A DNA stretch of 64,000 bases from Lysinibacillus pakistanensis (lineage in GTDB: Bacteria; Bacillota; Bacilli; Bacillales_A; Planococcaceae): the NCBI GenBank assembly GCA_001312325.1, contig BBDJ01000024.1:1-64000 (forward strand). Reading direction: 5' to 3'. Position 1 is the first letter of the stretch. Each line of letters begins with the position of its first letter. Below the pieces are notes generated by a model that did no database searches, was not told the origin of the DNA, and was given only the letters and a program-made list of their open reading frames with translations. Shown here piece by piece: positions 40,071 through 52,822 of the stretch. Position numbers and translations under genes: made by a program.

Positions 40071-41480
40071 TTACACCGTTTCCTTTACAAATTCACGTAC
40101 ATCCACAAAATGTCCAGCAATTGCTGCGGCTGCTGCCATTGGTGGTGAAACAAGGTGTGTACGAGAACCTGCTCCTTGGCGCCCTTCAAAGTTACGGTTG
40201 GATGTAGATGCACAGCGTTCGCCAGCAGGTACAACATCATCATTCATAGCTAAACACATGGAGCAACCTGATTCACGCCATTCGAAGCCTGCTTCTGTAA
40301 AGATTTTATCTAACCCTTCTGCCTCAGCTTGCTTTTTTTGTAGAATGGGAACCTGGTACAACGATTGCTGTGACATTATCATGTACCTTTCTTCCTTGGA
40401 TGACACTTGCAGCCGCACGTAAATCACTGATGCGTGAGTTTGTACAAGAGCCAATAAATACGTGTTGGATATCGATGGATGTTAATGGTTGCCCTTCTTT
40501 TAAGCCCATGTAGGTAAGTGCTTTACGAAGTGCTGCTTTATCTGATTCATCCTCGTAATCCGCTTGTGTTGGAACAGTTCCTGAGACACCTGTACCCATT
40601 GAAGGATTTGTTCCCCAAGTAATGATTGGCTCAATTTCTTCTGCTTTAATGATACGAACTGTATCATATGTTGCGTCCTCATCAGAAGCAAGGCTTACCC
40701 AATAGGCTGCCGCTTCATCAAATTTTTCGCCTTGAGGTGCATATTTACGACCACGAATATAGTCAACAGTTATTTGGTCAGGTGAAATAAGACCAGCTTT
40801 TGCACCTGCTTCAATTGACATGTTACAAATCGTCATACGTTCTTCCATTGAAAGCTTGTGGATAGCCTCTCCAGTGAATTCCACAATATGTCCTGTGCCA
40901 ACGCCGATACCGAATTTAGCGATAATTGCTAGAATAATATCTTTTGCAGCTATACCAACAGGTAGTTCACCTTCAACACGAATTTCCATTGTTTTTGGCT
41001 TATTTTGCCAAAGGGTTTGTGTTGAAAGTACATGCTCCACCTCAGACGTACCAATACCAAAGGCAATAGCTCCAAAGGCACCGTGTGTGGATGTATGGGA
41101 ATCACCACAAACAATTGTTTTACCAGGCTGTGTTAAGCCTAATTCTGGTCCAATAACATGAACAATGCCCTGATCAGGTGCCCCATTCCAGCTAGCTCGA
41201 CACCGAATTCTTCAGCATTTTTAGCCAAAGTTTCAATTTGATTACGTGCAATTGGGTCATTAATCGTTGGTAGATTTTTAGTAGGGACGTTATGATCCAT
41301 TGTTGCAAAGCTTAAATCTGGACGACGCACCTTACGTCCGTTCATGCGCAGACCTTCAAAAGCCTGCGGAGAAGTAACTTCATGAATTAAATGAAGATCA
41401 ATATATAACAGGTCAGGTTTGCCCTCTTCCTGATAAACAACATGTTTATCCCAAATCTTTTCAATTATATTTTTGCCCAT
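40071..41480 (-). CDS. leuC: 3-isopropylmalate dehydratase large subunit
   Basis: Aconitase-family [4Fe-4S] subunit. Cluster cysteines are in [13 protein letters not shown] (recovered frame), [18 protein letters not shown] and [12 protein letters not shown]. Two repairs: a missing C near 41180 restores [16 protein letters not shown], and an extra A near 40336-40342 restores [19 protein letters not shown] 41480 is used, with AGGTG upstream. About 470 residues. Forms a heterodimer with LeuD. Confidence 0.93.
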
Positions 41481-41496
41481 TGTCTTCACCTATTTC

Positions 41497-42597
41497 TTAA
41501 ATGTATGTTGTCATAATGCTTTCCGAAACAAAGCTAGTATCAATCTCGTTAATTACTTTATCTGTCCATTCATTCGTAGATAGAATACGACCACCATCGC
41601 GAGCAAGATCTGCTGTGAAATAACCATCATCAAATACTGCACTAACAGCACGTTCAATTTCCGCCGCTTCTTCTTTTAAGCCAAATGAATATTGCAGCAT
41701 CATCGCCACAGAAAGAATAGTTGCCGCTGGATTTGCTACACCTTGGCCAGCAATTTCTGGAGCTGAGCCATGTACTGGTTCATATAGACCGAAATTATCG
41801 CCACGAATGGAGGCCGATGGTAATACACCTAAAGAACCTGTAATAACAGAGGCTTCATCACTTAAAATATCACCAAACATATTTTCAGTAACAACCACAT
41901 CATAGTGACCCGGATTTGTAATTAATTTCATCGCGACCGAATCGACTAAATTATGCTCAACCTGTACATCGGGATATTCTTTTTTCTTCGCTTCCACTAC
42001 TTCACGCCATAGTCGACTAGTTTCCAGTACATTTGCTTTATCGACAGAACATAATTTACCTCCACGTAAGCGTGCTAATTCAAAGGCATTTTCAACAATC
42101 CGTTCAACCTCAGCCGTTGAATAAACAGTTGTATCAATCGCACCATTTTCAGTACGCATACGTGGTTCCCCGAAGTATACGCCGCCTGTTAATTCACGTA
42201 CAATCATTAAATCGACGTTTTCGGCAACTTCACGCTTTAATGGTGAAGCTTCAAGTAAACTCGGGAACGCCTTTACTGGACGTAGATTTGCAAATAAATC
42301 AAAATGCTTGCGAATACGCAATAAGCCTTTTTCTGGACGTAATTCAGGTGGATTATTATCCCATTTTGGACCACCTACTGCCCCAAGTAAAATTGCATCA
42401 CTGCTTTCACACAATTCAATCGTCTCATCTGGTAATGGATTATTGTGTTGGTCGATGGCAGCGCTCCGATTGTTGCATAACCTAAATGGAATGTATGGTT
42501 GAAACGTTTACCGATTACTTGCAATACACGTACAGCAGAAGCAACAACCTCTGGCCCAATTCCGTCACCAGGAAGTACTGTAATTTTTTTTCTCCAT
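41497..42597 (-). CDS. leuB: 3-isopropylmalate dehydrogenase
   Basis: NAD-dependent oxidative decarboxylation of 3-isopropylmalate. Motifs [17 protein letters not shown] at the start (after dropping one A in the 8-A run near 42583), [25 protein letters not shown] and the substrate/metal signature [23 protein letters not shown] is missing near 42457, where [17 protein letters not shown] should be read. About 366 residues. Upstream neighbour is the leuA remnant. Confidence 0.93.
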
Positions 42598-42650
42598 CGT
42601 CAAAACACCTTTCTTTGTATAGTGTAGACATACACTATTTTAGTAAAGAC

Positions 42651-42676
42651 TCTCATCTACAAATATAGATGAGAGC
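42651..42676. terminator. Hairpin between leuA remnant and leuB
   Basis: CTCTCATCT and AGATGAGAG form a 9-bp stem around ACAAATAT. No clear T-tract follows, so it is more likely an mRNA processing or attenuating hairpin than a full terminator. Confidence 0.4.
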
Positions 42677-42744
42677 CATCAATGTGAATGATACGAGGTC
42701 CATTCACTACCACTAATCTGTGACATTCACCAGAGGCTTAATGC

Positions 42745-44131
<1,387 letters not shown>

Positions 44132-44649
44132 CTATTTTAAAATAGAGAGCTGCGGATTTGAGATTTTTTTGTGTTTCTCGAACAGAAGCAGTTGCCCCTG
44201 TGCGAGTTAATTCTTTAATTCCATATGGTCGAATGAGTTCAATAAAGGCATCAATCTTATCTGGATGTCCTACAACTTGATATGTGACAACATTTTTTTG
44301 CCGTATCAATAATTTGTGGACGAAATGGTTCAACAATTGAATTCATTTCCAATCGTAAGTTTGGTGGTGAAATAACTTTGACAAGCGCTAACTCACGTAA
44401 CACGATTGATTTATCTGTTATATCATTGACCTTTAATACATCAATTTGTTTTGATAACTGCTTTACTAGCTGTTCAATTTTACTCTCATCTTCTACATTT
44501 ACAACAAATGTCATTTTTGAGAAGTTCGGCTGCTCCGTATGACCAACTGTAATGGATTCAATATTGAATTGGCGTTTCATCAGCAAGCCCGTTACACGGT
44601 TTAATACGCCGCTTTGGTTAATCACTGTTACTGTAATTACTCGTTTCAA
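44132..44649 (-). CDS. ilvN: Acetolactate synthase regulatory subunit
   Basis: ACT-domain regulatory subunit that confers valine feedback on IlvB. N-terminal ACT domain [20 protein letters not shown] and [20 protein letters not shown] are diagnostic; the C-terminal domain contains [20 protein letters not shown]. Extra bases in A/T runs near 44295-44301 and 44165-44171 split it; repaired it ends [12 protein letters not shown] at 44132, about 171 residues. Overlaps ilvB by four bases (ATGA). Confidence 0.93.
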
Positions 44650-46411
44650 TTCTTTTTCACCCCGATCATTTCATGTAAGCCTTTGCCAGGTGCTACCATA
44701 GGATAAACACATTCAAGCTGTTTAACACGACAATCAATTAATACTGGATCATCTGAAAGAAGTGCCTCACGGAAAATGCTCTCCGCTTCATCGATTGTAT
44801 TAATACGATAACCCTTTATACCATATGCATCAGCTAATTTAACAAAGTCTGGTTGGATTGGCATTAATGAAGATGAATAGCGCTCCTCATAAAATGTTTG
44901 TTGCCACTGGCGTACCATTCCAAGACAGCTGTTATTTAGAATTACCACCTTTACTGGTAGGTTGAATTCTTTTAATAGGGAAAGCTCTTGTGCAGTCATT
45001 TGGAACCCTGCATCTCCTACAATAGAAACAACCTTTTTGTCTGGCTTCGCAAACTGGGCGCCAATTGCAGCTGGGAAGCCGAAGCCCATCGTACCAAGTC
45101 CACCAGACGTTACCCATCCATGATCATTATTTAAGCGATAATATTGTGCAGCCCACATTTGGTGCTGACCAACATCCGTTGTGACAATTGCATCACCTTC
45201 TGTAATTTTATGCACAAGCTCTAATGCTTCCTGCGGTAAAACTTCCTTTTCTCCAGGGTCTTTGCAGTACCACAGAGGGTATTCATTGGCATGATTTCTC
45301 AAGTATGCAAGCCATTCTGCTGTATCAGGACCCTCAAAATCCTTTTTCAACAATGCTTTTAATGCTTCCTTTGCATCTGCACAATCGGGATATCAGTCGG
45401 TACATTCTTACCAATTTCTGCTGGATCAATATCAATGTGTATAATTGTTGCATTCGGAGCAAATGTCGCTAAATTTCCTGTTAGGCGATCATCAAAACGA
45501 GCACCAATATTTAATAATAAATCAGATTTTGTAATAGCTGTATTCGCTGTAACAGTACCATGCATACCAGCCATTCCGATAAATAATTCATGTTCTCCAT
45601 GGATGGATCCAAGCCCTAAAAGCGTGTTAGTTACTGGAATACGGTATTTTTCAGCAAATCTTGTTAATTCTTCACGTGCATCCGCAAAGAGTACACCAGC
45701 ACCAGCTAAAATGAGAGGATTCTTTGCTAATGAAATTGCCTGAATCGCCTTTTGTATTTGTAAATAGTTTGGCTTATAGGTTGGTTGATAACCTGGTAAA
45801 TAAATTTCATTTGGAGCTTGTGGCGGATTTTCCACATCAAACAGCATTTGAGACACATTTTTTGGGAAATCCACTACTACGGGACCTTTCCTGCCTGTAT
45901 TGGCGATATGGAAAGCTTCTTGTACAATACGCGGAATGTCATTGACATCCTGTACTTGGTAGTTATGCTTTGTAATTGGTGTTGTAATTCCCATAATATC
46001 CGCTTCTTGGAATGCATCTGTACCAATGACAGATGTGGCCACTTGACCTGTAAAAATAACTAACGGAATCGAGTCAATCATAGCATCCGCAATACCTGTT
46101 ACTAGATTTGTTGCCCCTGGTCCACTAGTGGCAATAACAACACCTGGTTTATTGGAAACCCGTGCATAACCCTCTGCCGCATGGATCGCACCTTGTTCAT
46201 GTCTAGTTAAAATATGACGAATTGGATTTTTATACATTGCATCATAAATTTGCAGAACAGCACCGCCTGGATAACCGAAAATAATTTCGACACCTTGATC
46301 ATGCAATGCTTGCACTAAAACGTCAGCACCATCTTTCGCCTGATAGGTTTGTTCAGCCTTTGCTGTTGTTGCTAATTCTTCTTTTTCATTGATAGAAACA
46401 TTCGCACTCAT
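44646..46411 (-). CDS. ilvB: Acetolactate synthase catalytic subunit
   Basis: Thiamine-diphosphate enzyme making acetolactate or acetohydroxybutyrate. ThDP glutamate region [14 protein letters not shown] and [20 protein letters not shown] region [16 protein letters not shown], and the ThDP/Mg motif [19 protein letters not shown] with the following [12 protein letters not shown]. One base is missing near 45385, where DIPIVADAKEAL should be read. ATG 46411 follows GAAGGAGG. About 588 residues. First gene after the T-box leader. Confidence 0.95.
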
Positions 46412-46534
46412 CAAATATGCCTCCTTCTTCTTTTTCCTTTAATTTCACATTAGTGATGCGCATCAGTGAAGTATAACTGGCTGAAGGTCTCCTTAAGAAA
46501 ATAAGAGACTCTTCTGAAACGTCGTCAAAAATAA

Positions 46535-46870
46535 TAAAAAGCCCTTTTCTCCACACGCAAAGAACTACCTTACGTAGGGATGAAAAAGACTTTCCATGGT
46601 ACCACCCTTTTTTTATAGCAAAAACTTGCTACCTCGTGAATAAATGAAAGCATTTATGAACCAATGCGAGTTTATTCGCATCCAATACGGTGTCATAAAA
46701 CATTTATTCATTAATAACGAGCACTTTCGATTATGCCCGGAGCTATCTAATGGCAACTGCGTTTAATAGCTCACTCCGAGGGGATGTCGGATCTAGTTGT
46801 ATCGCCGGCTTCCAGCACGACCGGCTCTCTGGTAGATACAAGGCTCTAGAACCTTTAACCTCATCAACGT
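46535..46870 (-). promoter_or_regulatory. T-box leader controlling ilvB and downstream genes
   Basis: On the minus strand a Stem I region begins near 46865 with CCAGAGAGCCGGT...GCTGGAAGCCGG. The T-box core AGGGTGGTACCATGG lies at 46594-46608. The terminator follows: AAAGTCTTTTTC pairs with GAGAAAAGGGCTTT (12 pairs with wobble) and ends in a T run near 46541. The core is the antiterminator that pairs with uncharged tRNA. The specifier region reads ATCCCCTCGGAGTGAGC: CTC (Leu) or ATC (Ile) is possible; I cannot decide by eye. It lies between ilvD and ilvB, so ilvD is outside its control. Confidence 0.88.
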
Positions 46871-46887
46871 TTTAACATATCAAATTG

Positions 46888-48558
46888 TTAAATTTTCATC
46901 ACGCCACCTGTAGAAGCGTTGGTTACTAATTTTGAATATCTTGCAAGCCAACCACGTTTGATTTTCGGTTCAAATACTGGCAGTTTTGCACGACGTTCAG
47001 CTAAAACCTCATCTGAAACTTCTAAATTGATTTTACGATTTGGTAGATCAATTGTGATGACATCACCGTTTTCAACTAATGCGATTGGACCACCTTCTGC
47101 TGCTTCTGGTGAAATATGTCCAATTGAAATACCACGAGATGCACCTGAGAAACGACCATCTGTAATTAATGCAACCTTTGTGCCGAGACCACGGCCTTGA
47201 ATAGCAGACGTTGGTGCGAGCATTTCAGGCATCCCTGGGCCACCTTTAGGTCCTTCGTAGCGAATGACGACTACATGGCCTTCTTTCACTATTCCATTAT
47301 CAATATTTTCTTGTGCCGCTTCTTGTGAATCAAAGACGATTGCCTCGCCTCTGAATACCTGAATAGAAGGGTCAACAGCTCCTACTTTTATTACAGAGCC
47401 TTCTGGTGCGATATTACCAAATAAAACTGATAAGCCACCGACTGGGCTATACGGATTGTCTTTTGTACGGATAACTTGATCATTTGTGATGTGATAGTCT
47501 TTTACAAGTTCACCCATTGTTACACCAGCAACTGTTTGGCGGTTTGGATGAATAGCACCCGGAATAGATGCTAATTCATTAATAATGGCACTAACGCCAC
47601 CAGCTTTATTAATATCATCCATTGAAATATCTGAAGCTGGCATAATTTTTGCTAGATATGGAACACGTTCTGCCACTTTATTGATATCTTCAATGTTATA
47701 GTCAATTTCAGCCTCATTAGCAATCGCTAGCGTATGAAGAACTGTGTTTGTTGACCCACCCATTGCCATATCCAGTGCAAATGCATCATCAATTGCCTCT
47801 TTTGTAATAATGTCACGAGGCTTAATATCCTCTTTAATCATACGGACTAGTTGTTTAGCAGCCTCTTTTATAAGCTGATGGCGTTCTTCAGATGTAGCAA
47901 CAATTGTACCATTTCCTGGTAAAGCTACACCTAACATTTCCATTAAACAGTTCATAGAATTTGCTGTAAACATTCCTGAGCATGATCCACATGTTGGACA
48001 TGCGTTATTTTCAATATCTAATAGCTCTTCAGCTGACATTTTCCCTGATTTATGTGCCCCTACCCCTTCAAATACAGAAGTTAATGATAGTTGCTTACCT
48101 GTTGCAGAAGTACCGGCCTCCATTGGACCACCAGAAACGAAAATTGATGGTACATTAGTACGAACTGCTGCCATTAGCATTCCTGGTGTAATTTTGTCAC
48201 AGTTTGGAATGTAGAATACACCATCAAACCAGTGTGCATTAATAACTGTTTCTGCAGAGTCTGCGATAATTTCGCGGCTTGGTAAGGAGTAACGCATACC
48301 AATATGCCCCATCGCAATGCCATCATCTACACCGATTGTATTAAACTCAAATGGAATTCCTCCTGCTTCAATAATGGCTTCTTTGACAACATCAGCAAAT
48401 GTACGTAAATGAACGTGACCTGGTATAATGTCGATGTAAGAATTACAAACCCCAATAAATGGCTTGCCTAGATCTTTTGCTTTTACTTTGCCTGTAGCAT
48501 ATAAAAGACTTCGATGTGGCGCACGATCTACGCCTACTTTAATCATGTCACTTCTCAT
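46888..48558 (-). CDS. ilvD: Dihydroxy-acid dehydratase
   Basis: Iron-sulfur enzyme dehydrating dihydroxyisovalerate and dihydroxymethylvalerate. Intact 556 residues. Cysteines in [28 protein letters not shown] and [19 protein letters not shown], plus [20 protein letters not shown]. It has its own upstream region and precedes the T-box leader, so it likely forms a separate transcription unit that may read into the leader. ATG 48558 lies 9 bases after GAGGGG. Confidence 0.96.
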   Translation of the reverse strand: MRSDMIKVGVDRAPHRSLLYATGKVKAKDLGKPFIGVCNSYIDIIPGHVHLRTFADVVKEAIIEAGGIPFEFNTIGVDDGIAMGHIGMRYSLPSREIIADSAETVINAHWFDGVFYIPNCDKITPGMLMAAVRTNVPSIFVSGGPMEAGTSATGKQLSLTSVFEGVGAHKSGKMSAEELLDIENNACPTCGSCSGMFTANSMNCLMEMLGVALPGNGTIVATSEERHQLIKEAAKQLVRMIKEDIKPRDIITKEAIDDAFALDMAMGGSTNTVLHTLAIANEAEIDYNIEDINKVAERVPYLAKIMPASDISMDDINKAGGVSAIINELASIPGAIHPNRQTVAGVTMGELVKDYHITNDQVIRTKDNPYSPVGGLSVLFGNIAPEGSVIKVGAVDPSIQVFRGEAIVFDSQEAAQENIDNGIVKEGHVVVIRYEGPKGGPGMPEMLAPTSAIQGRGLGTKVALITDGRFSGASRGISIGHISPEAAEGGPIALVENGDVITIDLPNRKINLEVSDEVLAERRAKLPVFEPKIKRGWLARYSKLVTNASTGGVMKI

Positions 48559-48917
48559 TTTAAACGCCCCTCATTTATTGCTATGTTCGTTGCTATATAC
48601 GAAATGTTCTGTCTATTTTGTTTTCGTCTATATGTTAACTGCCTGAAAGACAACTAACTGCTATAACGAACGTGTTAAATTGTTGTTATCATAGTACGAA
48701 AAAAAAGGTCTCGTCAACAGTATTTTTTTGAATTGTTTAAACAATTTAAATTATTTGTTTAATTTGAAATCGTTTTCATGCTGATTAAGCATCACTTTTA
48801 TCTCGTTTTGATAATTTTTTTGACATTTCGTTCAAATTTTAATTTTTCATAAATATCTTTATGTTGTCTTTCTATTACCTTGGAAGATGGGCAGAAGTCT
48901 ACAGAATAGGATAGCGC
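48559..48917. other. ilvD upstream region
   Basis: No gene. It holds the candidate operator palindrome at 48731-48746 and A/T-rich promoter-like sequence. The lactone-oxidase gene ends at 48918 on the same strand; a terminator for it is not obvious here. Confidence 0.5.
48731..48746. promoter_or_regulatory. Perfect 16-bp palindrome upstream of ilvD
   Basis: AATTGTTTAAACAATT, about 170 bases upstream of the ilvD start. Its AATT ends resemble a CodY-type palindrome, but the centre differs from the AATTTTCnGAAAATT consensus. Regulator unassigned. Confidence 0.45.
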
Positions 48918-50240
48918 TTACAATGTGAATAATTTTCTTAAATAACCAGTAAAAAAAACATTATCTGGATCATACTGACGACGAATTGCTAAAAACTTTT
49001 CAATATCTGGATATAGTTCATACACATACCCAGCTGTTAAATGGTTTTGTTTTCCCCAATGTGGACGTCCCTTATATTTCTTCATCATCGTATGAATCCA
49101 TTCAAAATAAGGTTCCTCAGGCATTCCTTTATACATATGAAAGGCAATAAAGGCAGATTCATGCCCCTGAGTAGGACTTAAAAAAACCTGCTTCACCAGC
49201 TGTAGTTCTACATTCCAATGGAAAATGAACATTAAAAAGCCCCTTTTTGAAGGTTGCATGAATCTCCTCCATACATGCTTCAAAATACATTAAGGGAATT
49301 GCATATTCACTTTCTTGGAACTTTACGCTTCTAGGGGATGGGTAAATTTCATAACTAATGCCTGTTTTCTCCCCCTCTACAACATTTGCTGCAGCTATTT
49401 TACTCATCGCTCCACTTAATGAAGGCTTCCATTTACAAAGCTCAGACATTGCTAAAAATGCACCATTTTCTACTATTTGAAGTTTCATTATTTCAATTCT
49501 CCTGCTCCAATCACTCTGATAAACTGGGTCTACCGCATTCATACGTTTAACTTGTATGGTCTCACTACCAGGAAAATAAAACCATTCCACATGACGATGC
49601 TGTCGAATATCCTCGGCAAAAATAGTCAGTCCGTTTGTCAGCGTATCCCTTGTGCCTATATAATGTAGGCCGTAAAGAGGTATTACTTTAATTGTCACCT
49701 TCACAAGCACACCAAGCATACCGAGCGATACATGTAAAGATTCAGATAAATCATCCAAGCCTCTAGTATGCTCTTGATATGTCCCAGTACCGTCAACAAA
49801 TCCCCATTTTGTGACTGTTGAAGATAGCGAGCCTAGTGTTACTCCTGTTCCATGTGTGCCTGTTGACACGGCTCCCGCAATGGATTGTTCTTGAATATCC
49901 CCCATATTACTTAGAGCAAAGCCATGTTTTGCAAGCGAAGGTCCAATCTCATATAAATAGGTTCCAGCCCAAAGTGTTGCCTCTTGCTTTTCCTCATTTA
50001 CAGCTATAAGCCACGCATATTATGTAAAGAAAGTGCGATATGCTCAGGCATTGCTACAGCACTAAAAGAGTGAGCGGCACCTGTGACACGGATTGTTTTT
50101 CCCGATTCACGCGCTTGCTTCACTATTTGGACTACATCCTCAATCGATTGGGGTAAATACATCTCACCTGGATAAGAGATTACATTGCCAGCCCAATTTG
50201 TCCATTTCTCACCATTTTTCCATTTCTCTATAGAAAACAT
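48918..50240 (-). CDS. FAD-linked aldonolactone oxidase (D-arabinono-1,4-lactone oxidase family)
   Basis: VAO-type flavoprotein with the PCMH FAD domain (VTGAAHSFSAVAMP, and AGAVSTGTHGTGVTLGSLSS where the flavin binds) and the ALO C-terminal domain ending in RPHWGKQNHL. The family oxidises aldonolactones or alditols to keto forms with oxygen. Frame breaks: a lost base near 50010 and an extra A in the run about 49179-49185. About 438 residues. Its start overlaps the preceding PLP-enzyme gene by 13 bases, indicating co-translation. Substrate unknown. Confidence 0.82.
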
Positions 50241-51404
50241 TGCCCATCCCCCCTATAAGTATTATAAGACCCTAAATACTTGTCCCCTCGAATAGCATGC
50301 AGTTTTTGGAATCTTTCACAAAGCTCTCCTGCTTTTGCATGTCGAAAGTACAATGTGTCACCTACATTAATATTTTTATGCTTTACCTTAATCGGTGATT
50401 GAACTTCTCCTGCTCCTTCTAAACTAAGATATGAAAAAAAAGGTAGGCTCATAGAATACCGGTAAACGATCAGCACCAATTGCACCAGAGGCCGTATACC
50501 CTCCTCCGTGGCAAACAACAATATTTTTTTTCTGGCTTCCTTGTTACTCTTAAAGCAAATCCAGCTGCCTTTTCAAGGTATAAATGCGTAAACTGATCAA
50601 ACAATGCTGGGGCATAAAATGCAGAACCCACTGTTATTTCCGTTACTTCTCGCTGCTGTGCAGTATACGCCATACTCCCTGAACCACCACCATTGATAAA
50701 GCGTACTTTAGGAAAATACGCCTTTATATGAGCAATGGCTAATCGACGAAACTGAGTAACCTGTTTTTTAGCTTGTTGCTGCATAATGTCTATAATTCTT
50801 CCCTTTATAGCATTTACAGGTCGATTGCCCACCCAGCAATTTGTGCCTCATAGCCATAGCTCCTACGACCTCGATGTCTGGCTGTTGTTGTATAAATTTT
50901 AAGAACGGTGTTAAGGTCTCTAATGAATAAAGGGAAGAACGTTTTGTACCGAAATAAAGTAATTTAAAATCATTGGACACATTAATATCTATACATACCT
51001 GTACACGTACGCCAAGCTCTTGTGCTAGCCTAGCCAAAAATGTCACATGCTCCTCCTTATCCACCATAAAAGTGACGATTTTTCCTTCTTTTACGAAGTG
51101 TAATAACTGTCGTACTGACTCTTCTTCCATAACTGGATAGCCAAGCAATACATCGTCAAAATGCTGCTGCAATAAGAAAAGAGTCTCAGCAGCCGTAAAC
51201 GTCATATATCCAACAGCATTTGGAAGGTTGTCGTATAAATAACGTAGTATCTCTACAGAACGAATTGATTTTGTAGCAATTCGGATGTTTTTTTTCTCTG
51301 CAATCATTGCGAACCGTTGCAATATTTTTATCTAAAGCATCAAAATCTATCCAAGCAAAAGGCCGCTCTATTTCTTGAAAAGCGTGGTTAAATCTTGTTG
51401 TCAC
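50228..51404 (-). CDS. PLP-dependent D-threonine aldolase/D-serine dehydratase-like (alanine racemase-fold) enzyme
   Basis: Alanine-racemase N-terminal barrel: RPFAWIDFDALDKNIATVRN, then NIRIATKSIRSVEILRY with the Schiff-base lysine in ATKS. The C-terminal DSD1-like domain has the metal-binding pair in FRHAKAGELCERF and RGDKYLGSYNTYRGDG. Fragments join after corrections near 51290, 50845, 50527 and 50440. About 388 residues. The family cleaves or dehydrates D-beta-hydroxy amino acids. Overlap with the aldonolactone oxidase gene suggests both act in one pathway. Confidence 0.78.
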
Positions 51405-51513
51405 CCAATCACTCCTTTACATGTACTATGTATTTGACAATTGACTAAAAAAATTCCTTTTCATATCACGATTTCAAAAGTATTTCATATAATAGTTCAA
51501 GACAACAAAAAAA

Positions 51514-51556
51514 CAACCGTGGACATATCATCAAAATAGCCATCACGGTTGCTTTA
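51514..51556. terminator. Hairpin terminator
   Basis: CAACCGTGG and CACGGTTG form the stem (51514-51522 / 51544-51551) around a 20-base loop; the minus-strand exit reads TTTTTTTGTTG. It probably ends the small-ORF transcript on the minus strand. Confidence 0.6.
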
Positions 51557-51603
51557 GTTTTCGACAAGCATTAAACTCACCTTTCTATATTATTTTTATT
51601 AGC

Positions 51604-51711
51604 TTACGAGACAAAAATGAAATCTGCTGCTATATTTAGCATCACTAGCAGATGTAAACCTGCAATAAGTAACCCTTGTCGATTTAAACGCTTCATAGCT
51701 GTCATATTCAT
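51604..51711 (-). CDS. Small hydrophobic protein, 35 residues
   Basis: ATG 51711 with AAAGGAGAG eight bases upstream, stop TAA at 51604. Begins MNMTAMKRLNRQGLL and continues as a single hydrophobic helix (GLLIAGLHLLVMLNIAADF) ending FIFVS. The positively charged N-terminus before the helix fits a small single-span membrane peptide. A terminator lies 50 bases downstream, so it looks like an independent gene. No known family recognised; too short for routine gene finders. Confidence 0.55.
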   Translation of the reverse strand: MNMTAMKRLNRQGLLIAGLHLLVMLNIAADFIFVS

Positions 51712-51861
51712 ATAGAACACTCTCCTTTTTTTCATATTATACTCACACGAAAAACAATTTTCAAACTATTCTTAATATTAAAATATAATCATTTTTCTGA
51801 CAACCAGGCCCAAATATGGCATGATTAAAGTGAAATTATACCTATAGGGAGAGTGGAAAAA

Positions 51862-52407
51862 TTGAGAAAAGCGTTATTAGTTATCGATTATACGTATGAT
51901 TTTGTAGCCTCTGATGGAAAACTAACATGTGGTGAACCCGGTCAAGTATTGGATGAAAAAATAGCATCCTTAATTGAACAATTTATTGCTGATCAAGAAT
52001 TCATTGTTTTTGCCAATGATTTACATGAAGAAAATGATAGCTTTCATCCTGAAACAAAGCTATTTCCTCCACATAATATTCGTTGCACAAAGGGGCGCCA
52101 TTTATATGGGCGAGTAGGTGAAATGTATAATCTTTACAAAGATAAGGTATTATGGCTTGATAAAACACGTTATAGTGCATTTGCGGGAACCAATTTATTC
52201 ATATTATTGAAGGAACGTGGCATTGAAGAAATTCATTTAGTTGGTGTATGTACGGATATTTGCGTATTACATACAGCTGTCGATGCTTATAATTTGGGTA
52301 TTCCCACAGTTATTTATGCACATGGTGTTGCAAGTTTTGATGCTGCAGGCCATGAATGGGCATTACGTCATTTTGAACATACGCTAGGTGCAAAAATAGT
52401 TCAATAA
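51862..52407 (+). CDS. Isochorismatase-family cysteine hydrolase (nicotinamidase-like)
   Basis: Hydrolase with the triad Asp in LLVIDYTYDFV, Lys in WLDKTRYSAF, and Cys in LVGVCTDICVLHTAVDAYNLG. Closest to bacillary nicotinamidases (PncA/YueJ type), which hydrolyse nicotinamide to nicotinate for NAD salvage. Metal-site residues are consistent with FANDLHEENDSFHPE. I prefer TTG 51862 (MRKALLVIDY), nine to ten bases after GGGAGAG, over GTG 51853, which the same site abuts. 181 residues, intact. Confidence 0.85.
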   Translation: MRKALLVIDYTYDFVASDGKLTCGEPGQVLDEKIASLIEQFIADQEFIVFANDLHEENDSFHPETKLFPPHNIRCTKGRHLYGRVGEMYNLYKDKVLWLDKTRYSAFAGTNLFILLKERGIEEIHLVGVCTDICVLHTAVDAYNLGIPTVIYAHGVASFDAAGHEWALRHFEHTLGAKIVQ

Positions 52408-52524
52408 AGCCATTTCATGGATTTGTAATAAAAACCATAGAAGCTAGGTGCGTTTAATATGCTCTATTCAGGGTATAACTAAGTAATCGCCATTATATCT
52501 TAATTTTAAGGAGATGAAGAGAAA

Positions 52525-52782
52525 ATGATTAGCTTCATTTGGTATTTAATCATCGGCGGTATTTTAGGTTGGTTAGCTGGCGTCATTTTAGGAAAAGATG
52601 TACCTGGCGGCATCATTGGAAATATCGTTGCAGGGATTGTCGGTTCTTGGGTTGGTAGCATGGTTCTGGGCAACTGGGGTTGGAGAGTTAGTGATTTTTA
52701 CGTATTCCCAGCATTAATTGGTGCGATTGTGCTTATCTTCATTGTAAGCATTATTTTAAAGAGTATGCGTAAAGCAACCTAA
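52525..52782 (+). CDS. GlsB/YeaQ/YmgE-family stress membrane protein
   Basis: 85-residue protein with three hydrophobic helices and glycine-rich GGILGWLAGVILGKDVPGG...IIGNIVAGIVGSWVG, the pattern of transglycosylase-associated/YeaQ proteins. Start ATG 52525 behind AAGGAGATG. Monocistronic. The family is stress-induced in several bacteria; molecular role unresolved. Confidence 0.9.
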   Translation: MISFIWYLIIGGILGWLAGVILGKDVPGGIIGNIVAGIVGSWVGSMVLGNWGWRVSDFYVFPALIGAIVLIFIVSIILKSMRKAT

Positions 52783-52790
52783 ATATGTAG

Positions 52791-52822
52791 GAAAGAGCCA
52801 TCAATTTTGGTGGCTCTTTACT
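52791..52822. terminator. Bidirectional terminator
   Basis: AAAGAGCCA and TGGCTCTTT pair around TCAATTTTGG. Sits between the convergent YeaQ and transglycosylase genes. Confidence 0.85.
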
